Shown here piece after piece: positions 17,244 to 27,713 of a DNA stretch of 64,000 bases; position 1 is the first letter of the stretch, and each line of letters opens with the position of its first letter. The notes below the pieces were generated by a model, which worked only from the letters and a program-made list of their open reading frames with translations, was not told the DNA's origin and ran no database searches. A program made the position numbers and the translations under genes. Source of the DNA: Rhodopseudomonas pseudopalustris (lineage in GTDB: Bacteria > Pseudomonadota > Alphaproteobacteria > Rhizobiales > Xanthobacteraceae); assembly GCF_900110435.1 (NCBI RefSeq), contig NZ_FODT01000006.1:248001-312000 (forward strand). The letters are read 5' to 3'.

Positions 17244-18277
17244 TCCGCTTCCTCGGCATGCGGCGCGACCAGCGAGCGCCAGGCCAGCACCGGAATGATC
17301 AGGGTGAACACCAGCACTTCCTTGAAGTTACTGGCCCAGAACGAAAACAGCGCCTCGGCGAAGCCGACGGTGAGCGCTGCCAGCACGGTCAGCGGATAGC
17401 TCACCAGCCCGCCGAGAATGGCGGCGACGAATGCTTTCAGCCCGATCAGGAAGCCGGAATCGTAGGCCACCGTCATCAGCGGCCCGACCAGCGCGCCGGA
17501 CACCGCGCCGATCAGCGCGGCGAGCGCGAATGCGATCTGGCCCGCGGCCGAAATCGGGATGCCGACCAGCCGCGCGCCGGTGCGGTTCGAAGAACAAGCC
17601 CGCAACGCCTTGCCGAGCAAGGTGCGTCCGAAGAACAGCGCGAACAGCAACAGCAGCACGGCGGTGACGATGAGCACCGCGACGCTCTGCCCGGTGATCA
17701 GAAGCTCGCCGAGCGAAAATGATTGCGACGATAACGGCGTGGTGCCGGTGCCTTCTGGGCCGAAGAACAGAAGGCCCAGCCCCATCAGCGAAAAGTGTAC
17801 GCCGAACGACGCCATCAGCAGCACCAGCACGCTGGAATGCGCGATCGGTTCAAACGCGATGCGATACAGCATCGGCCCCATCGGGGTGATCAGCGCCACC
17901 GCGAGCAGGATGCTGCCGACCTGCCCGATCTTCATCGGGGCGATCCATCGCGTCAGCAGCAGCAGCGCGATCGGCAGCGCCAGATCGAACAGCGCGATCC
18001 GTGCCACGCGGCGCAGCGTCAGGTCGCGGAAATGGCGGATCAGTTCGGACAATGCGGCGAGGCCGCCAAGCGCCAGCAGCAGCCACGGCGTCGCCGGCGC
18101 GACGCCGTTCTCCAGCGCGGCGATCGTCAGCGCGGTGAACGCGACGAATTCGCCCTGGGGCACCAGGATGACGCGCGTGACCGCGAACACCAGCACCAAC
18201 GCAATGGCAACCAACGCATAGACCGCACCGTTGATGATGCCGTCCTGCAATAGAAACAGGAATATCGTGGTGTCCAC
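17240..18277 (-). CDS. livH: ABC transporter permease, LivH type
   Basis: A 345-residue inner-membrane permease. It opens [24 protein letters not shown] and continues [12 protein letters not shown], the LivH signature. A central stretch (about 60-125) is longer than in the shortest homologues. It should pair with the LivM half of the fused subunit. The start is GTG at 18277. The probable promoter of the whole operon lies in 18278-18477, where I see no gene. Confidence 0.9.
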   Translation of the reverse strand: MDTTIFLFLLQDGIINGAVYALVAIALVLVFAVTRVILVPQGEFVAFTALTIAALENGVAPATPWLLLALGGLAALSELIRHFRDLTLRRVARIALFDLALPIALLLLTRWIAPMKIGQVGSILLAVALITPMGPMLYRIAFEPIAHSSVLVLLMASFGVHFSLMGLGLLFFGPEGTGTTPLSSQSFSLGELLITGQSVAVLIVTAVLLLLFALFFGRTLLGKALRACSSNRTGARLVGIPISAAGQIAFALAALIGAVSGALVGPLMTVAYDSGFLIGLKAFVAAILGGLVSYPLTVLAALTVGFAEALFSFWASNFKEVLVFTLIIPVLAWRSLVAPHAEEAE

Positions 18278-18477
18278 GCGTCCTCCCCCGATGCGACCCG
18301 GGCGCTTGAACGGCCCGGTTTTCGCTACGGCTGGTAAAATTAACCAACCGCTCGTTTAATTCAAGGGGGTTCTGACGTGAATGCGGGCAAATCGACTGCG
18401 GACGGCGACGTGCGGCCGCGCGATCCCCCGACGCGCGACGCCGAAGCCTAGCCCACCGAATGAAAGCGAAGCATCCC

Positions 18478-19890
18478 CTACGATGGGACCAAAGTCGCCC
18501 GTCGCATCCACCGCAGCAAAATAGCGCTGCCGGCGACCGAGCCGGCGATCAATGCCAGAGCGACCAGCAGCGCGAAGCGGCCGGAGGAGGCTTCCGCCAG
18601 CGCGAAGTAGATCGATCCGATCGCGGCGATGCCGGCTGCGCTGGAGATCTGGGTGGTGGTTCCGTAGAGGCCGGCCCCGGAGCCGGCGCTGGTCGCCTGC
18701 ACCGTCGACAGCACCGCGCCGGACAGCGGCGCCATCACCAGCCCCTGACCGTAACCGACCACGATCAGCGCCAGCGCCAGCATGAACGGCGTCGGCGCTG
18801 CGATGAGGGCGACTGTCAGCGCGACGAGCGCGAGGCCGGCGATCTGCAGCAGGCAGCCTTCGATCAGCACCAGCGTGCCGCGCCGCCGGGCACGCGCGCC
18901 GGAGTGCCGCGACGCGATCACGAAAGCCAGAGCCAGCGGCAGGAATACCAGCCCGGCCGGCAACGGCGGAATCTTCAGCACCATCTGCATGTACAGCGTC
19001 ACCACCAGATAGAACGACTGGTTGGCGAAGAAGAAAAGGAACACTGCGCCGAGCCCGCGCATGAAGGCCGGATCGGCGAGCAGGCCGAGATCGATCAACG
19101 GCATGCCGCCGCGCGCGGCGAGCGCCCGCTCGTAGCGCAGGAACAACAGCACGATGGCGACGCCTCCGGCGATCACCAGCCAGATCCACCCCGCCCAGTC
19201 GACCTCGCGGCCGAACAGCAGCGGGCCGATCACGCACAGCAATCCGGTGAACAGAATCACCGCGCCCGGCAGATCGAGCCGCGTAGCGGGACGACGCGGC
19301 GCCTGCGGAACCACCCACGCCGCGGCGGCGAGAATGACCAGCCCGACCGGGATATTGACGAAGAAGATCGATCGCCAGCCGTAGCCGCCGAGATCGAGCG
19401 TCACCAACAGGCCGCCGAGCGCGAAGCCGGCCGCGCCGGCGAGGCCGAGGACGATCCCGTAGATCGCGAAAGCTTTGGCGCGGTCGGCGTCGGGAAACAG
19501 GACGTGCAGCGTCGCCAGCACCTGCGGCACCATCAGCGCCGCGGTAGCGCCCTGCGCCAGCCGCGCCAGGATCAGCTCGGGGCCGGATTGCGCCAGCCCG
19601 CACCACAGCGAGGTCAGCGTGAAACCGAACACGCCGGCGAGAAACACCGTCTTGGTCCCGTAGATATCGCCGAGCCGGCCGCCGGTGACGATCAACGTCG
19701 CATAGCCGATCAGATAGATCGCGATCACCGCCTCGATCTGCGACGACGACGCATTCAGTTCGGTCGAGATCGTCGGGATCGCGACGTTGACGATGAAGGA
19801 GTCCACCCCGAACATGAACTGCGCGGCGACGACGATCGCCAGCACCCGCCAACGGCGCGAGGAATCGGCGGCGGCAAGGGTCTGATGCAT
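18478..19890 (-). CDS. MFS drug-resistance type exporter (DHA2/EmrB-QacA family)
   Basis: A 470-residue transporter with about 14 membrane segments, as in the DHA2 family. Motif A is GGRLGDIYGTKT near residue 76, and motif C-like glycine-rich sequence GIVLGLAGAAGFALGG lies in TM5. Members expel drugs or dyes by proton antiport, but the substrate here is unknown. I chose ATG 19890, which has AGGAT upstream; a TTG-initiated form would be six residues longer. No TetR or MarR regulator is adjacent. Confidence 0.85.
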   Translation of the reverse strand: MHQTLAAADSSRRWRVLAIVVAAQFMFGVDSFIVNVAIPTISTELNASSSQIEAVIAIYLIGYATLIVTGGRLGDIYGTKTVFLAGVFGFTLTSLWCGLAQSGPELILARLAQGATAALMVPQVLATLHVLFPDADRAKAFAIYGIVLGLAGAAGFALGGLLVTLDLGGYGWRSIFFVNIPVGLVILAAAAWVVPQAPRRPATRLDLPGAVILFTGLLCVIGPLLFGREVDWAGWIWLVIAGGVAIVLLFLRYERALAARGGMPLIDLGLLADPAFMRGLGAVFLFFFANQSFYLVVTLYMQMVLKIPPLPAGLVFLPLALAFVIASRHSGARARRRGTLVLIEGCLLQIAGLALVALTVALIAAPTPFMLALALIVVGYGQGLVMAPLSGAVLSTVQATSAGSGAGLYGTTTQISSAAGIAAIGSIYFALAEASSGRFALLVALALIAGSVAGSAILLRWMRRATLVPS

Positions 19891-20300
19891 GGCGACGATC
19901 CTGGGCAATCGGCTGCGGTGTCGGGAACGTTGCAGCCCGTCGTCATCGGGTCGATTACCTGGCTGGTAACCATTATGAATCGTCGGATCACGCCGGCGCG
20001 CCGAATGCGGACCGGAACCGATCCGGAAAACAATTCAAAACAAATCTTGCGAGCCGGCTACGCGACCGACCCAAGCATCAATGGTTGAGAGTTTGCGGAA
20101 CGGGCCGCAGCCCTGTCAACGCGAAATCCGCGCGCCTGGGCGACGCGCGTCAGAACAATCGAGAAGGTCCCGGCTCGACAGCCACATCAGGACCGGGACC
20201 TTCTGCCTTCTGTTCTGGAATGCCGGAGCAGATCAGCGACAACCGGCTCATATTGTCTTTGTCCGATTCCTGGACTGGCGCTCAGGGCCGACCTCGATCC
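19891..20300. other. Intergenic region between exporter and htpX
   Basis: About 410 bases on the upstream side of the exporter and the downstream side of htpX. A perfect 12-bp hairpin sits at 20162-20204 (see the separate entry). Apart from that, I see no gene. An AT-rich patch at 20030-20050 may belong to the exporter promoter. Confidence 0.4.
20162..20204 (-). terminator. Hairpin downstream of htpX, possible terminator
   Basis: AGAAGGTCCCGG pairs perfectly with CCGGGACCTTCT across a 19-base loop. It lies about 100 bases after the htpX stop. There is no run of T after either arm, so a factor-dependent stop, an RNA-stability element or an sRNA end are all possible. Confidence 0.35.
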
Positions 20301-21248
20301 TCAACCCCAGGGCCCCCGCGCGCGCGGCTGACCACTCCACGGACTACGCGGAGCGCCGCGCGGCGACGGGCCGGCGGGCCGACCGATGCTCGCGCCACCG
20401 CCTCCGATCTCGCCGGTGAGGCGCTGCAGCGCAGCGATCCGGTTCTGCGTCGAGGGATGGGTCGCGAACAGATTGTCCATCCCCTGCCCCGACAGCGGGT
20501 TGATGATGAACATATGCGCGGTCGCCGGCGCGCGTTCGGCGTCGACGTTCGGCACCTGATGCGCGGCGGCATCGATCCGGCCGAGCGCCGAGGCGAGCCA
20601 CATCGGCTGGCCGCAGATCCGCGCGCCCATCTCGTCGGCGGCGTATTCGCGGGTCCGGCTGATCGCCATCTGCACCAGCATGGCGCCGAGCGGCGCGAGG
20701 ATCATCAGCGCCAGCGAACCGATCAGGCCGGGGCCGTTGTTGTTCTCGCGGTTGCCGCCGAAGAACATGCCGAACTGCGCCACCATCGAGATCGCACCGG
20801 CGATCGTCGCGGTGATGGTCATCAGCAGCGTGTCGTGGTTCTTCACATGCGCCAGCTCGTGCGCGATCACGCCTGCGAGTTCTTCGCGGCTGAGCTGCTG
20901 CATCAGGCCGGTGGTGACGGCGACGGCGGCATTCTCCGGATTGCGGCCGGTGGCGAAAGCGTTCGGCTGCGGGTTGTCCATGATGAACACGCGCGGCATC
21001 GGCAGGCCGGCGCGGCCGGCGAGTTCGGCGACCATCCGCACCAGATCAGGCGCACTGCGCGCGTCGACCTCCTGCGCGCCGTACATCGACAGCACCATCC
21101 GGTCGGAATTCCAGTAGGTGAAGACGTTCATCGCCGCGGCGACGACCAGCGCGATCAACGCGCCACTGGCGCCGCCGATCAGATAACCGATGCCCATGAA
21201 CAGCGCGGTCAAGCCGGCGAGCAACATCGCGGTTTTGAAGTAACTCAT
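20301..21248 (-). CDS. htpX: Zinc metalloprotease HtpX
   Basis: A 315-residue inner-membrane protease of the M48 family that degrades misfolded membrane proteins. Two N-terminal membrane segments are followed by [10 protein letters not shown] (HExxH zinc motif) near residue 130, two further hydrophobic stretches, and [11 protein letters not shown], which supplies the third ligand Glu. The final 35 residues are a Gly/Pro/Arg-rich tail beyond the usual end. The start ATG 21248 (MSYFKTAML) is the standard HtpX start and has AGGAGGA upstream. Only 46 bases separate it from the first possible start of the divergent cyclase gene. Confidence 0.95.
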   Translation of the reverse strand: MSYFKTAMLLAGLTALFMGIGYLIGGASGALIALVVAAAMNVFTYWNSDRMVLSMYGAQEVDARSAPDLVRMVAELAGRAGLPMPRVFIMDNPQPNAFATGRNPENAAVAVTTGLMQQLSREELAGVIAHELAHVKNHDTLLMTITATIAGAISMVAQFGMFFGGNRENNNGPGLIGSLALMILAPLGAMLVQMAISRTREYAADEMGARICGQPMWLASALGRIDAAAHQVPNVDAERAPATAHMFIINPLSGQGMDNLFATHPSTQNRIAALQRLTGEIGGGGASIGRPAGPSPRGAPRSPWSGQPRARGPWG

Positions 21249-21384
21249 GGTCCTCCTCCTGCCCCCGCACGAAACGGGATAACACAATCGTGAAATGGGT
21301 AACTCCCGGGCCTCGAACAAGATCGTTCCGTGCGGCAGCGCGTCGCGGCTTGCCGCCGCCGCAATCGCAGGCCAGATTGTCGCG

Positions 21385-22692
21385 GTGACCGACCCCTCCG
21401 CCCCACCCGAATCCGTCCGGGCCTACCCGCCCGGAGTGACCATTGTTCAACGCAGCCAGCGCGGCGCGTCCTGCGCGCCAGCGAGCGGGACGCTCGACGA
21501 CGTTGAACGCTGGCTTCTGCTGGAAGCTGCAGCCGAAAGCGAGTTGCTGCTGACCTTCGAAACCTTCCTGTGGCGGATCAACGCCGCCGGTCTGCCGGTG
21601 CATCGCGCCACGTTGCATATCGGCACGCTGCATCCGCAGCTGCTCGGCTTCGCCTGGAACTGGCGCGCCTCCGACGGGCTGTGCGACGAGGTTCAGGTGC
21701 AGCAATCGACGGTCGAGACCGACGCGTTCAAGCTCAACCCGCTGGCGCAAATCTTCACGACAGGCGCGGCGTTGCGGCGCAATCCGCAAGGCGCGGAGGC
21801 GCAGGCGGAATTCCCGATCATGCGGGACCTCGCAGCCGGCGGTTATACCGAGTATCTGGCGATACCGATGGGCAGCGCGGGCTTCCGCCATGTGATGACG
21901 CTGGCGACGGCACGTCCCGGCGGCTTCAGCGACGATCATATTGCGCAGATCGAGCGGCTGCTGGTGCTGTTCGCGTTGCATGTCGAGCGCCACATCGCGC
22001 TGCGAATCGCGACCAACGCGCTCGGCGCCTATCTCGGCCCGGTCGCAGCCGCCAAGGTGCTGAGCGGCGACATCAAGCGCGGCGGCGGCGAGCCGATCCG
22101 CGCGATCATCTGGGTCTCGGACCTGCGCGGCTTCACCGACCTGTCCGACCGGCTCAGCGGCGCCGACATGGTCGCGCTGCTGAACGCTTACTTCGAGATC
22201 TTTGCCGACAGCGTGCTGGCGCAGGGCGGCGAAGTGCTGAAATTCATCGGCGACGGCCTGCTCGCGGTTTTTCCGCTCGGCGCCGACGGCTGCACCGCCG
22301 GCAACGCCGCGCTCGCGGCCGCCGAAACGGCGCAAGCCGGCCTCGCCCGACTGAACGCCGAGCCGCCGGGGCGACTGGCCGAGGTCGAAGGCTGGCGTCC
22401 GCTCCGCGCTGGCATTGCAGTGCACGAGGGCGAAGTGTTCTTCGGCAATATCGGCGCGCCGGATCGGCTCGACTTCACGGTGATTGGGCCAGCGGTCAAT
22501 GAGGCCAGCCGCGTCGAGGCGCTGCAAAAAACTATCGGCCGCAACATCCTGATCACCGCGGCGGCGGCCAACCATATCAGTGTACCGCTAGAAACGCTCG
22601 GCGACTATCCGCTGCGCGGCGTCGCTGCGCCGATGACGATTCTGAGCCCACGCGGAACCTCGGCGTTTCGGTCACAAACAGCCGCATCATAA
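21385..22692 (+). CDS. Class III adenylate/guanylate cyclase
   Basis: A 435-residue soluble protein whose C-terminal cyclase domain (about 240-420) should form cAMP or cGMP. The metal-binding Asp residues are in [13 protein letters not shown] and in [24 protein letters not shown] is the transition-state region. The N-terminal 230 residues form an input domain of unknown ligand. The start is uncertain: GTG 21385 looks best because residues encoded from ATG 21295 onward do not look coding, but the longer form would be 465 residues. Substrate choice between ATP and GTP cannot be assigned confidently. Confidence 0.83.
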   Translation: MTDPSAPPESVRAYPPGVTIVQRSQRGASCAPASGTLDDVERWLLLEAAAESELLLTFETFLWRINAAGLPVHRATLHIGTLHPQLLGFAWNWRASDGLCDEVQVQQSTVETDAFKLNPLAQIFTTGAALRRNPQGAEAQAEFPIMRDLAAGGYTEYLAIPMGSAGFRHVMTLATARPGGFSDDHIAQIERLLVLFALHVERHIALRIATNALGAYLGPVAAAKVLSGDIKRGGGEPIRAIIWVSDLRGFTDLSDRLSGADMVALLNAYFEIFADSVLAQGGEVLKFIGDGLLAVFPLGADGCTAGNAALAAAETAQAGLARLNAEPPGRLAEVEGWRPLRAGIAVHEGEVFFGNIGAPDRLDFTVIGPAVNEASRVEALQKTIGRNILITAAAANHISVPLETLGDYPLRGVAAPMTILSPRGTSAFRSQTAAS

Positions 22693-22812
22693 CTGAACGA
22701 CGTCCCAGTTAGGCCTTGCCAAGCCGAGCAATCGCCACCTATTTTCAACTACAACGAGCCTGCGAACGGAGGCCAACCTCCGCACGGCCGTTCCATTGCC
22801 GAGGGAGGCCCC

Positions 22813-24192
22813 ATGTCGATCCAGGTCGCGGACTCATCGCTCGTCGCAACGCCGATCGCGCCGCCGCGCAGCGCGCTCGCCCACATCCCCGGCGACGAAG
22901 GCTGGCCGATCATCGGCCGCACGCTCGAAGTGCTCGCCGATCCGAAGGGCCAGGTCCAGATGATGGGGCGGACCTATGGTCCGGTCTATCGCAGCCGGGT
23001 GCTCGGCGAAACCAGCATCACGCTGCTGGGCCCCGAGGCCAACGAGCTGGTGCTGTTCGACAATACCAAGCTGTTCTCCTCGACCCATGGCTGGGGATCG
23101 ATCCTCGGACTGCTGTTTCCCCGCGGACTGATGATGCTCGATTTCGAGGAACACCGGCTGCACCGGCGCGCGCTATCGGTGGCCTTCAAGGCCGGGCCGA
23201 TGCAATCCTATCTTGCCGAACTCAACAGCGGAATCGCGCGGCGGGTGGCGCAATGGCGGGCGCAGCCCGGCGAGATGCTGTGCTATCCGGAAATGAAGCG
23301 GCTCACGCTCGACCTCGCCGCGACCTCGTTTCTCGGCACCGCGATCGGCGCCGAGACCGCGGAGATCAACGCCGCCTTCGTCGACATGGTCGCAGCCTCG
23401 GTCGCGCCGATCCGCAAGCCCTGGCCGGGCACCGCAATGGCGCGGGGCGTCAAAGGCCGCAAGCGGATCGTCGCTTATTTCTCCGAGCAGATCCCGATCC
23501 GCCGCGCCAAGGGCGGCGACGATCTGTTCTCGCAGCTCTGCCGCGCCACCCATGAGGACGGCGCATTGCTGTCGACGCAAGACATCATCGACCACATGAG
23601 TTTCCTGATGATGGCCGCGCACGACACGCTGACATCGTCGCTGACCTCGTTCGTCGCCGCGCTCGCGGCCGACCCGGAATGGCAGCAGCGGCTGCGCGCG
23701 GAGATTGCGGCGCTGGGCCTCAAGCCCGGCGAGCCGATATCGTTCGAGCAGCTCGACGCGCTGCCGCTGACCGAGATGGCGTTCAAGGAAGCAATGCGGC
23801 TGCGACCGCCGGTGCCGTCGCTGCCGCGCCGCGCCACCCGCGAGTTCAGCTTCCGGGGCTTCGCAATTCCCGCCGGCACCATGATCGCGATCAATCCGCT
23901 GCACACCCACCACATGCCGGAAATCTGGCCCGAGCCGGACCGGTTCGATCCGTTGCGCTTCACCGACGAGGCCCAGCGCGGCCGCCACCGCTTCGCCTGG
24001 ATTCCCTATGGCGGCGGTGCGCATATGTGCCTCGGGCTGAACTTCGCCTATATGCAGGCGAAGTGCTTCGCGGTGCATCTGTTGCAGAACCTCAACCTCG
24101 GCCTGCCGGCGAACTACCAGTCGTCGTGGCAGATGTGGCCGATCCCGAAGCCGAAGGACGGGCTGCGGGTGAACGTCACACCGCTACACTGA
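22813..24192 (+). CDS. Cytochrome P450
   Basis: A 459-residue soluble P450. The haem loop FAWIPYGGGAHMCLG gives the thiolate Cys406; the K-helix ExxR is EAMR (326-329); the I-helix contains MMAAHDTLTSS for oxygen activation. There is no membrane anchor. It resembles the CYP51/CYP120-like bacterial branch that hydroxylates lipophilic substrates, but the substrate is unknown and no ferredoxin or reductase gene is adjacent. The start is ATG 22813 (GGGAGG upstream at about 22802). Confidence 0.9.
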   Translation: MSIQVADSSLVATPIAPPRSALAHIPGDEGWPIIGRTLEVLADPKGQVQMMGRTYGPVYRSRVLGETSITLLGPEANELVLFDNTKLFSSTHGWGSILGLLFPRGLMMLDFEEHRLHRRALSVAFKAGPMQSYLAELNSGIARRVAQWRAQPGEMLCYPEMKRLTLDLAATSFLGTAIGAETAEINAAFVDMVAASVAPIRKPWPGTAMARGVKGRKRIVAYFSEQIPIRRAKGGDDLFSQLCRATHEDGALLSTQDIIDHMSFLMMAAHDTLTSSLTSFVAALAADPEWQQRLRAEIAALGLKPGEPISFEQLDALPLTEMAFKEAMRLRPPVPSLPRRATREFSFRGFAIPAGTMIAINPLHTHHMPEIWPEPDRFDPLRFTDEAQRGRHRFAWIPYGGGAHMCLGLNFAYMQAKCFAVHLLQNLNLGLPANYQSSWQMWPIPKPKDGLRVNVTPLH

Positions 24193-24217
24193 CTTGGTCG
24201 TAAAAACACGCGAGGCA

Positions 24218-25060
24218 TCAGCCTTCGCCATGGTCGAACGCCTTACGTAGCGCGACGTAGCCCTGCTGCTGCTGCGTCCAGTTGCGGCCGCCGGTAATGC
24301 CGCCGTCGATCACGAGGTCGTGCCCGTTGATGAAGCCGGACTCGTCGCTGGCGAGGAATACCGCGGCCTGAGCGATGTCCTCCGGCAACCCCGCCCGCTG
24401 GATCGGCTGCGCGGTCTTGTAAATCTCGCGCATCGTCGCCGAGGTTTTTTCTGCGGCATCGACGGTAAGGCCGAGCGCCTTGCCGAAGATCCCGGTCGCG
24501 ATCGCGCCGGGCGATATGCTGTTGACGCGGACGCCGGACTCTCCGAGCTCCATCGCGACGCAGCGGGTGAGGTGGATCACCGCGGCCTTGGCGGCGCCGT
24601 ACACCACCGACGACGAGAACCCTGCGAGCCGGCCGGCGATGCTGCCGTTGTTAATGATCGAGCCGGAGCCCTGCTTCTTCATATGCGGCGCGGCATGCTT
24701 CATCCCGAGCATGACGCTGCGGACCAGCGTGGCCATCGCAGCGTCGAACCGCTCGACCTCGAGTCCCTCGATGCCACCGGTCTGGGCCGGCCCGCCGGCA
24801 TTGTTGAACAGGCAGTCGATCCGGCCAAACGAGTCGATCGCCTGCCCGATCAGAGCCTTGATCTGATCTTCCTGGGTGACGTCGGTCTGTCTGAAGACGC
24901 AGGAGGATCCAAGCTTCTCGGCGAGGGCTTCACCCTCCGGCGCGCGGCGCCCGGCGATGACGATGCTGGCGCCCTCGGCGACGAACACTTCGGCCGTCCG
25001 CAAACCGATGCCGCTGGTCGCACCGGTAATCACCGCAACCTTGCCATTCAGCCGTCCCAT
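24218..25060 (-). CDS. SDR family oxidoreductase
   Basis: A 280-residue classical short-chain dehydrogenase. The cofactor motif TGATSGIG lies near residue 12, NNAG near 87, the catalytic Ser near 140, and YGAAK with the catalytic Tyr/Lys near 154. An Arg in AGRRAP after the second strand suggests NADP preference. GGGAGA lies upstream of ATG 25060. It converges on the P450 with only 25 bases between their stops, and both may act on lipophilic alcohols, but there is no direct evidence for a shared pathway. Confidence 0.88.
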   Translation of the reverse strand: MGRLNGKVAVITGATSGIGLRTAEVFVAEGASIVIAGRRAPEGEALAEKLGSSCVFRQTDVTQEDQIKALIGQAIDSFGRIDCLFNNAGGPAQTGGIEGLEVERFDAAMATLVRSVMLGMKHAAPHMKKQGSGSIINNGSIAGRLAGFSSSVVYGAAKAAVIHLTRCVAMELGESGVRVNSISPGAIATGIFGKALGLTVDAAEKTSATMREIYKTAQPIQRAGLPEDIAQAAVFLASDESGFINGHDLVIDGGITGGRNWTQQQQGYVALRKAFDHGEG

Positions 25061-25238
25061 CACGTCGTCTCCCTGGTTGCGGCGCAGCTCTTCCGGCTGC
25101 ACTCAGCCTGCTCATTGATCGTCTGTTAATGACAAATCGCAGCGCTTCAATTCAATTCGATTGCGACACAGGTTTGCCGCATGTTTTCCGGCTGTCACTT
25201 AACCAATATTACAGCCAAGCTTGACATGCTCTGCCGCG

Positions 25239-27071
25239 ATGTCCAGCGCAGCAAAATCCTATCCAGCAAAGATGACGGCAGAATTGGCGGCTGACGGAGC
25301 CGCTATTGCCGCGCCGCAAGATCGTTTGCCGGAAGATAACAACGCGATCGATCTTCAACTGCTGGAGGAAATCATCCGCGCCCTCCCCGCAGCGGTGACG
25401 GTGCTGGATGACCGCGGCGACTTCCTGATCGTTAACGATGCCGCCGCATCCCGCCTCAATGTACCGCCATCCGGCCATGCGGCGAGCGTGGTGTCCTTGA
25501 ATCCGGCGATCGAACAGCGCCGCGCCGAAGCCGTGGCGTTGCTCGCAACCGGCCGTCCGGCGACCAAGGAGGAACGTGCTGGCCACGGTGCAACCGTCCG
25601 CACTTTCCTGACCGCGCACCGTCCGGTCGAGATCGGCAGCCGCCGATTGCTGCTGTCGAGCTCGCTCGACATCAGCGAACAGAAGGCGATCGAGAACGAG
25701 TTGTTCCGCCGCGCTTACTTCGACGACCTGACCGGGCTGCCGAACCGGAGCGTGATCGAACGCCGGGCGGACGCGCTGCTGCAGGCCGGGGGGCCGCCGA
25801 ACCGTTTCGCGCTGGCATTCCTCGACGTCGACAATTTCAAGCACATCAACGATTACTACGGCCACGCCGTTGGCGACGCGCTGCTGGTCGGCATCGCCAA
25901 ACGGCTCGGGCTCGAGCTGCGCGAGACCGACATGCTGTCGCGCATCAGCGGCGACGAGTTCCTGCTGCTGCTCAACCCGATCGAGAGCCAAAGCGAAGTC
26001 GCCGACTACATCGACTTTCTGTTACGGCGACTGAAGGCGCCGTTCTATATCGACGGCTCGGAAGTATTCGCCTCCGCGTCGACCGGCGTCAGCCTGTATC
26101 CTGAACACGGCCGCAGCTTCGACGCGCTGCGTCAGAATGCCGACACAGCGATGTACCGGGTCAAGAGCGCAACCAAGGGCGCCGCGGCGATGTTCGATAC
26201 CGCCATGGAGCGCGAGGCGCTTGAGCGAATGTCGATCGAGCAATCGCTGCGCCAGGCGATCCTGGACAAGCGGTTCTGCTGTGCGTTCCAGCCGAAGGTC
26301 GATATCCGCACCCGCGAGATCAAGGGCATCGAGGCATTGGTGCGGCTACGCGACGACAACGGGGTGATCCAGGCGCCGGGCACCTTCGTCGAACTGGCCG
26401 TCGAGCTCGGGCTGATCGATGAACTCACCCATCTGGTGCTCGCGGAGATCATGAAGTCGATCGATCTGATCAACGAAACCTTCGGCGCCGGCGCCAGCAT
26501 CAGTATCAACGTCGCGGCCAAACAGGCCGGCAACTACAATTTCATGCAGTCTTTCGCAACGGCGCTGGCCGCGACCGAGTGCCCGTCGCGCTTCATCGTC
26601 GAGGTGACGGAGGACGCCTTCGTCGCCAAGAATCACTTCCAAAGCGAGATCCTGCCGTTGCTGCGCCAAGTCGGCGTCGGGATTTCGATCGACGATTTCG
26701 GCATCGGCTACTCGTCCTTGTCGGCGCTGGCGGACATCACCGCCGACGAAATCAAGATCGACCGCTCTTTCATCACCGACATTCACAAGCGCCCGCGCAG
26801 CCAGAGCATTCTCAAGGCCATCGAATCCCTGAGCGAAGCGCTGGGTATGACGATGATCGCCGAAGGACTGGAGACGTTCGAGGAATTGGCCTATCTGCAG
26901 GCAGCGACCAAGATCCGCTACGCGCAGGGCTATTACTTCTCGAAGCCGGTCTTCCTCGACGATCTGAAGCCGTCGGCGCCGGAGTTCAGCAGTGGCAGGC
27001 CGCCCCCCTATGGCCGCCGGATCGAAGCGCCGCGACCGGTGTTTTCGCGATCGAGCGGCGGTCGCCGTTAG
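25239..27071 (+). CDS. PAS-GGDEF-EAL protein, c-di-GMP turnover
   Basis: A 610-residue cytosolic protein. A PAS-like domain (about 45-155) precedes a GGDEF domain whose signature reads RISGDEF, with Ser in the first Gly position, so cyclase activity may be weak or absent. The EAL domain has IEALVRLR, SIDDFGIGYSSL and AEGLET, all the residues expected for an active c-di-GMP phosphodiesterase. The start is uncertain: ATG 25239 is used, with a further in-frame ATG at 25272. The divergent SDR begins 178 bases away. Confidence 0.85.
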   Translation: MSSAAKSYPAKMTAELAADGAAIAAPQDRLPEDNNAIDLQLLEEIIRALPAAVTVLDDRGDFLIVNDAAASRLNVPPSGHAASVVSLNPAIEQRRAEAVALLATGRPATKEERAGHGATVRTFLTAHRPVEIGSRRLLLSSSLDISEQKAIENELFRRAYFDDLTGLPNRSVIERRADALLQAGGPPNRFALAFLDVDNFKHINDYYGHAVGDALLVGIAKRLGLELRETDMLSRISGDEFLLLLNPIESQSEVADYIDFLLRRLKAPFYIDGSEVFASASTGVSLYPEHGRSFDALRQNADTAMYRVKSATKGAAAMFDTAMEREALERMSIEQSLRQAILDKRFCCAFQPKVDIRTREIKGIEALVRLRDDNGVIQAPGTFVELAVELGLIDELTHLVLAEIMKSIDLINETFGAGASISINVAAKQAGNYNFMQSFATALAATECPSRFIVEVTEDAFVAKNHFQSEILPLLRQVGVGISIDDFGIGYSSLSALADITADEIKIDRSFITDIHKRPRSQSILKAIESLSEALGMTMIAEGLETFEELAYLQAATKIRYAQGYYFSKPVFLDDLKPSAPEFSSGRPPPYGRRIEAPRPVFSRSSGGRR

Positions 27072-27267
27072 TCCGCTGCGCAGAGCTGCCTGCATCGGAC
27101 GCGGGGCTGGCGCGCGTACCGCGTACCGCCCGCAAGGCACTGATCACACTCACTTTCTTCGACAACAGTCGCCGGCTTTTCCGAGCTACGTGGCTTGATC
27201 TACCGCAATGTGACCCGACGGTTGATCGGCGATGGTCGCGCTACTCCCGGACAATCTGGAGGGCGCC

Positions 27268-27705
27268 ATGCCTGCCCACACGCATCCCTATCCCTTCGTC
27301 GAACGATTGATCGAGACCTTCGCTGACTGGCTCAAGCACAGGCGCGAGATCAAAGAGATGTGCCAGTTCGACGCCGCCGAATTCGGCCGCATCGCCCACG
27401 ATCTCGGCGTCACCTCGGCCGATCTGGACGAGCTGGTCCGCCAGGGTCCGCACAAGGTCGAAGAGTTGCCGCAGCTTCTGAAGGCGCTCGGCATCGACGA
27501 AAACGCGATTGCACGGACCCAGCCGTTGGTGATGCGCGATCTCGAACGTGTCTGCGCGCTGTGCCGTCACAAGTCGGAGTGCGATCACGACATCGCCGAC
27601 GGCTCCCTCGTGGAGCACTACCAGGCCTATTGCGCCAACAAGGTGACGCTCGACGCGCTCGGGGAAGAACAGCACATTACCGCGCCGTCGACTGCGCGAC
27701 ACTGA
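27268..27705 (+). CDS. DUF6455 family protein with a four-Cys cluster
   Basis: A 145-residue soluble protein. Its C-terminal half has CALCRHKSEC and later YCANK, four cysteines (CxxC-x5-C-x18-C) that could bind a metal or iron-sulfur cluster. The layout fits DUF6455, whose function is unknown. CTGGAGGG lies just upstream of ATG 27268. The next gene, a cytochrome c, starts 8 bases after the stop, so they form an operon, which hints at a redox role. Confidence 0.75.
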   Translation: MPAHTHPYPFVERLIETFADWLKHRREIKEMCQFDAAEFGRIAHDLGVTSADLDELVRQGPHKVEELPQLLKALGIDENAIARTQPLVMRDLERVCALCRHKSECDHDIADGSLVEHYQAYCANKVTLDALGEEQHITAPSTARH

Positions 27706-27713
27706 CGTCGGTG

